7,876 nucleotides of DNA. Source: Oscillospiraceae bacterium. Lineage in GTDB: Bacteria > Bacillota > Clostridia > Oscillospirales > Oscillospiraceae. Below are positions 5,374-7,876 of this stretch, one piece after another. The position numbers and the translations under genes were made by a program. Location: NCBI GenBank assembly GCA_031266955.1, contig JAISAA010000333.1:1-7876 (forward strand), read 5' to 3'. The notes under the pieces are model-generated. The model made no database searches. It saw only the letters and a program-made list of their open reading frames with translations, and had not been told where the DNA came from. Numbering within the stretch: the stretch's first letter is position 1; each line of letters starts with the position of its first letter.

Positions 5374-7683
5374 TTGCCTGACAGGGAAGCCTCCCCGGAC
5401 AGAGAGATATCGGAAATATCCGTCGCGGCGGTCGCGGTCGCGGCGGCGAAATTTTCGATAGATAAGCCGTACAGCTACCGCGTTCCGGACAGCCTCAGAA
5501 TTGCCGCCGTACCGGGCGCGCGCGTAGCCGTGCCGTTCGGGCGCGGCAATAAGACGAGCGAGGGCGTCGTTTTGGCCGTGGAAACGCGCGAGCCGGAGCG
5601 AGGGCTGAAGCCGATAGACGCCGTGCTCGACGCGCGTGAGGACGGCTCCGCCGTCCCGCTGCTCGGCGCGGAGCAGTTAAAGCTCGCGCTGTGGATGAGC
5701 GACAGATTTTTCTGCACCGCGTTCGAGGCGCTGCGGGCTATGCTCCCCGCCGGCGTGTGGTACCGCGACGGAAAATCGCCTAACCGGGACAAACTTATAA
5801 AAACCGTCTCGCTCGCGATACCGGTCGAGGAGGCGCGTGAGCTCGCCGAAAAAAAGCGGGCGCGCGCTCCCGCGCAGGCGGCGGTGTTAGAGCTGCTGGT
5901 GTCGGAAGGCGAGCTTTCTCGGCAGGAGATAATGTACAAGGCCGGCGTGGCCGTCGGCGTCTTCGCGCCGCTCGCAAAGCTCGGCGCGGTCAAATACGGC
6001 GAAAGGGAGCTTTTCCGCCGCCCGGCTGTGGACGTCACGCAGGCCGGGGAGCTCGAGCTGACGCGCGCGCAGACGGACGCCTACGGCAAGCTGCTCGCGG
6101 AGCTCGAAAAGCCCGAGGCGTCGGCGGCGCTGCTGTACGGCGTCACGGGAAGCGGCAAAACGGCGGTATACATAAAGCTCATAGAGGCGGCGGTTTCGCG
6201 CGGGAAGACGGCTATCGTGCTTGTGCCCGAAATTTCGCTTACGCCGCAGCTTATGAGCATATTCGTCTCGCATTTCGGGGACGACGTCGCCGTGCTGCAT
6301 TCCTCGCTCGGCTCCGGCGAGCGGTATGACGAGTGGAAGCGCATAAAAAGCGGCGCCGTCAAGGTCGTTATCGGCACGCGCTCGGCTGTTTTCGCGCCGC
6401 TTGAGGATATCGGGCTCATCGTTATCGACGAGGAGCAGGAGCATACGTATAAATCGGAGCAGTCGCCGCGCTATCACGCGCGCGAGATTGCGAAATACCG
6501 CTGCGCGAGAAGCGGCGCGCTGCTGCTGCTCGGCTCGGCGACGCCGTCCGTCGAGAGTATGTTCAGGGCGAAAAGCGGAGCGTATACGCTCGTGCGGCTC
6601 ACAGGACGGTTCAACGCAAAGCCGCTTCCGGACGTGCTTATAGCCGATATGAAGGAAGAGCTGAAGGCCGGCAACGCGGGCGCCATAGGGCGAGTCTTGG
6701 AAAACGAGCTGCGGGAGAACATATCGCACGGGGAACAGAGCATACTGTTCTTAAACCGCCGCGGGGCGTCGCACATCGTATCGTGCGGGGAGTGCGGATA
6801 TACGTTCTCCTGCCCGAATTGCGACGTGTCGCTGACGCACCACACGGCCAACGGGCGGCTTATGTGCCATTACTGCGGATACTCGCGCGAGGAGGCCGGC
6901 CTGTGCCCGGAATGCGGCGGGCGGCTGAAATTCGTCGGGGCGGGAACGCAGAAGGTGGAGGAGGAGCTGCTGGCAAAATTCCCGGGGGCGCGTATTATAA
7001 GAATGGACGCCGACACTGTTTCGGCGTCAAATCCGCACACAAAGCTGCTCGGGGAGTTCCGCGCGCGGCGCGGCGCTATATTGCTCGGAACGCAGATGGT
7101 TGCAAAGGGGCTGGATTTTGAGGGCGTGACGCTCGTCGGCGCGGTTTTCGCGGATTTATCGCTTTTCGTGAACGATTACAGGGCGCACGAACGCACGTTT
7201 TCGCTCGTCACGCAGGTGATAGGGCGCGCGGGGCGCGGCGAGCTCGCGGGGCGCGCCGTTATCCAGACGATGACGCCGGGGCACGAGGTCATAAGGCTGG
7301 CCTCCCGGCAGGACTATGACGGTTTTTACGAGCGCGAGATAGCCGGGCGTGAGGCGTCGGGCGCGCCGCCGGCGCGCGATTTGCTCGTTATCACGGCCTC
7401 CGGCGCGGAGGAAGCCGCCGTGCTGGCGGGCTGCGTGAAGATACGCGATTCCCTGCGCGGATATCTCGCGGGGGAGAGCGGCGTTTCAGAATCCGTTTCC
7501 GTGCTCGGACCGGCGCCGGCGGCGGTCATGCGGGTGAACAACCGTTACAGGTACAGGATCACGCTTATGTGCCGGGCGGAGAAGCGGGTGCGCGAGATCG
7601 TGGCGCACACAGTCCGGGAATTTTTGAGGGACGGCAAAAACAGGGGTGTGTCGGTGCACGCCGATATCGACCCGTTTGATTAA
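5374..7683 (+). CDS. priA: Primosomal protein N' (replication restart helicase PriA)
   Basis: PriA is a superfamily 2, 3'-to-5' helicase that recognises abandoned replication forks and starts reloading of the replicative helicase. The 769 residues show the full architecture. The 3'-DNA-binding domain covers about 15-110 (DKPYSYRVPDSL, GARVAVPFGRGN), and a winged helix covers about 163-205. Walker A is GVTGSGKT at 256-263. Motif II is DEEQ at 352-355, where many PriA proteins have DEEH. Eight zinc-binding cysteines lie at C471, C474, C480, C483, C498, C501, C511 and C514. GTQMVAKGLDF is at 572-582, and motif VI QVIGRAGR is at 614-621. The C-terminal domain is intact. The start is a TTG at 5374, three bases after rpoZ, with only a weak GGA-type site (5361-5366). 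No ATG or GTG is available between it and the conserved N-terminus. In B. subtilis coaBC precedes priA; it is missing here. Confidence 0.97.
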   Translation: MPDREASPDREISEISVAAVAVAAAKFSIDKPYSYRVPDSLRIAAVPGARVAVPFGRGNKTSEGVVLAVETREPERGLKPIDAVLDAREDGSAVPLLGAEQLKLALWMSDRFFCTAFEALRAMLPAGVWYRDGKSPNRDKLIKTVSLAIPVEEARELAEKKRARAPAQAAVLELLVSEGELSRQEIMYKAGVAVGVFAPLAKLGAVKYGERELFRRPAVDVTQAGELELTRAQTDAYGKLLAELEKPEASAALLYGVTGSGKTAVYIKLIEAAVSRGKTAIVLVPEISLTPQLMSIFVSHFGDDVAVLHSSLGSGERYDEWKRIKSGAVKVVIGTRSAVFAPLEDIGLIVIDEEQEHTYKSEQSPRYHAREIAKYRCARSGALLLLGSATPSVESMFRAKSGAYTLVRLTGRFNAKPLPDVLIADMKEELKAGNAGAIGRVLENELRENISHGEQSILFLNRRGASHIVSCGECGYTFSCPNCDVSLTHHTANGRLMCHYCGYSREEAGLCPECGGRLKFVGAGTQKVEEELLAKFPGARIIRMDADTVSASNPHTKLLGEFRARRGAILLGTQMVAKGLDFEGVTLVGAVFADLSLFVNDYRAHERTFSLVTQVIGRAGRGELAGRAVIQTMTPGHEVIRLASRQDYDGFYEREIAGREASGAPPARDLLVITASGAEEAAVLAGCVKIRDSLRGYLAGESGVSESVSVLGPAPAAVMRVNNRYRYRITLMCRAEKRVREIVAHTVREFLRDGKNRGVSVHADIDPFD

Positions 7684-7718
7684 AGAGCCCCGTTAAAGAG
7701 AAATATAAAAGAGAAAGG
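7680..7718 (+). repeat. Degenerate triple 13-base repeat in the priA-def gap
   Basis: TTAAAGAG at 7680, TTAAAGAG at 7693 and TAAAAGAG at 7706 are spaced exactly 13 bases apart. The second and third full units match at 10 of 13 positions; the first and second share only their first 8 bases. The last unit supplies the AAAGG ribosome site of def (7714-7718). The A/G-rich 44-base gap holds no terminator and no clear promoter. Confidence 0.55.
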
Positions 7719-7727
7719 TATATGATT

Positions 7728-7876
7728 ATGGCCCTGCGCAATATTTTGAAGGACGGAGACGCCGCGCTTTTGAAAAAAAGCCGCGCCGTCACGGATTTTA
7801 ACGCCCGGTTCCACAAGCTGCTCGACGATATGCGCGAGACGCTTATCGACGCGAACGGGCTCGGCCTCGCCGCGCC
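7728..7876 (+). CDS. def: Peptide deformylase, 3' end cut off by the window
   Basis: Peptide deformylase is a metal-dependent cytosolic enzyme that removes the formyl group from the N-terminal methionine of new proteins. Only 49 full codons are present. MALRNILKDGDAALLKKS matches the family's opening (usually ALRxIxxxGDPxLRKKS). It is followed by RAVTDFN, the helix HKLLDDMRETLIDANG, and then GLGLAAP, the beginning of motif I (GxGLAAPQ). The metal-binding motifs EGCLS and HExDH lie beyond the window. I prefer the ATG at 7728, nine bases after AAAGG (7714-7718), over the ATG at 7722, which is only three bases from that site. Following priA matches the conserved Firmicutes order, where fmt would come next. 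Confidence 0.93.
   Translation, partial: MALRNILKDGDAALLKKSRAVTDFNARFHKLLDDMRETLIDANGLGLAA

Noticed and set aside
1279..5894. TTAGAGCT occurring at 1279, 4113 and 5887
   Set aside because: In each case it is the in-frame codons for Leu-Glu-Leu; codon-pair habit explains it without a DNA motif.
5887..6729. 280-codon open frame on the minus strand inside priA
   Set aside because: It is Arg-rich and motif-free and lies opposite the conserved helicase core; it is a shadow of priA.

Overview
The window is a compact run of ten genes, all on the + strand, with no gap longer than about 45 bases and no terminator, tRNA, rRNA, insertion sequence or CRISPR array. The gene order yicC/yloC - remA - gmk - rpoZ - priA - def is a hallmark of Firmicutes. 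The CdaR (YbbR) protein, the DUF5685 protein and a clostridial-type J-domain protein also fit. The DNA is GC-rich, with G/C-rich third positions but frequent ATA for isoleucine. This suggests a GC-rich member of the Clostridia, perhaps an uncultured gut lineage of the Oscillospirales/Christensenellales kind. That placement is inferred from gene content and style, not from a search.

Region 1 (1-3355) is the less ordinary half. It holds the 3' part of a cdaR-like gene (YbbR repeats, the usual partner of the c-di-AMP cyclase CdaA). Three poorly characterised genes follow, packed almost end to end: a DUF5685 protein, a J-domain/TPR protein with a cysteine-rich tail, and a small polytopic membrane protein. 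cdaR and DUF5685 are separated by one base, and the J-domain and membrane-protein genes overlap by eight. These genes are probably co-translated, and they are the best candidate here for an undescribed functional unit.

Region 2 (3360-7876) is the conserved housekeeping block: YicC-family endoribonuclease, RemA DNA-binding regulator, guanylate kinase, RNA polymerase omega subunit, primosomal helicase PriA, and the beginning of peptide deformylase. The block joins RNA turnover, GMP phosphorylation, transcription, replication restart and N-terminal protein maturation. coaBC, which lies between rpoZ and priA in Bacillus subtilis, is absent. rpoZ and priA are instead three bases apart in the same reading frame, and priA has a TTG start.

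The small non-coding features I can support are strong Shine-Dalgarno sites that fix the starts of remA, gmk and rpoZ, an A/T-only hairpin spanning the gmk stop and touching the rpoZ ribosome-binding site, and a degenerate triple 13-base repeat in the priA-def gap. I did not find a convincing, self-contained novel system. The strongest leads are the Asp-rich motifs of the DUF5685 protein and the cassette around it.
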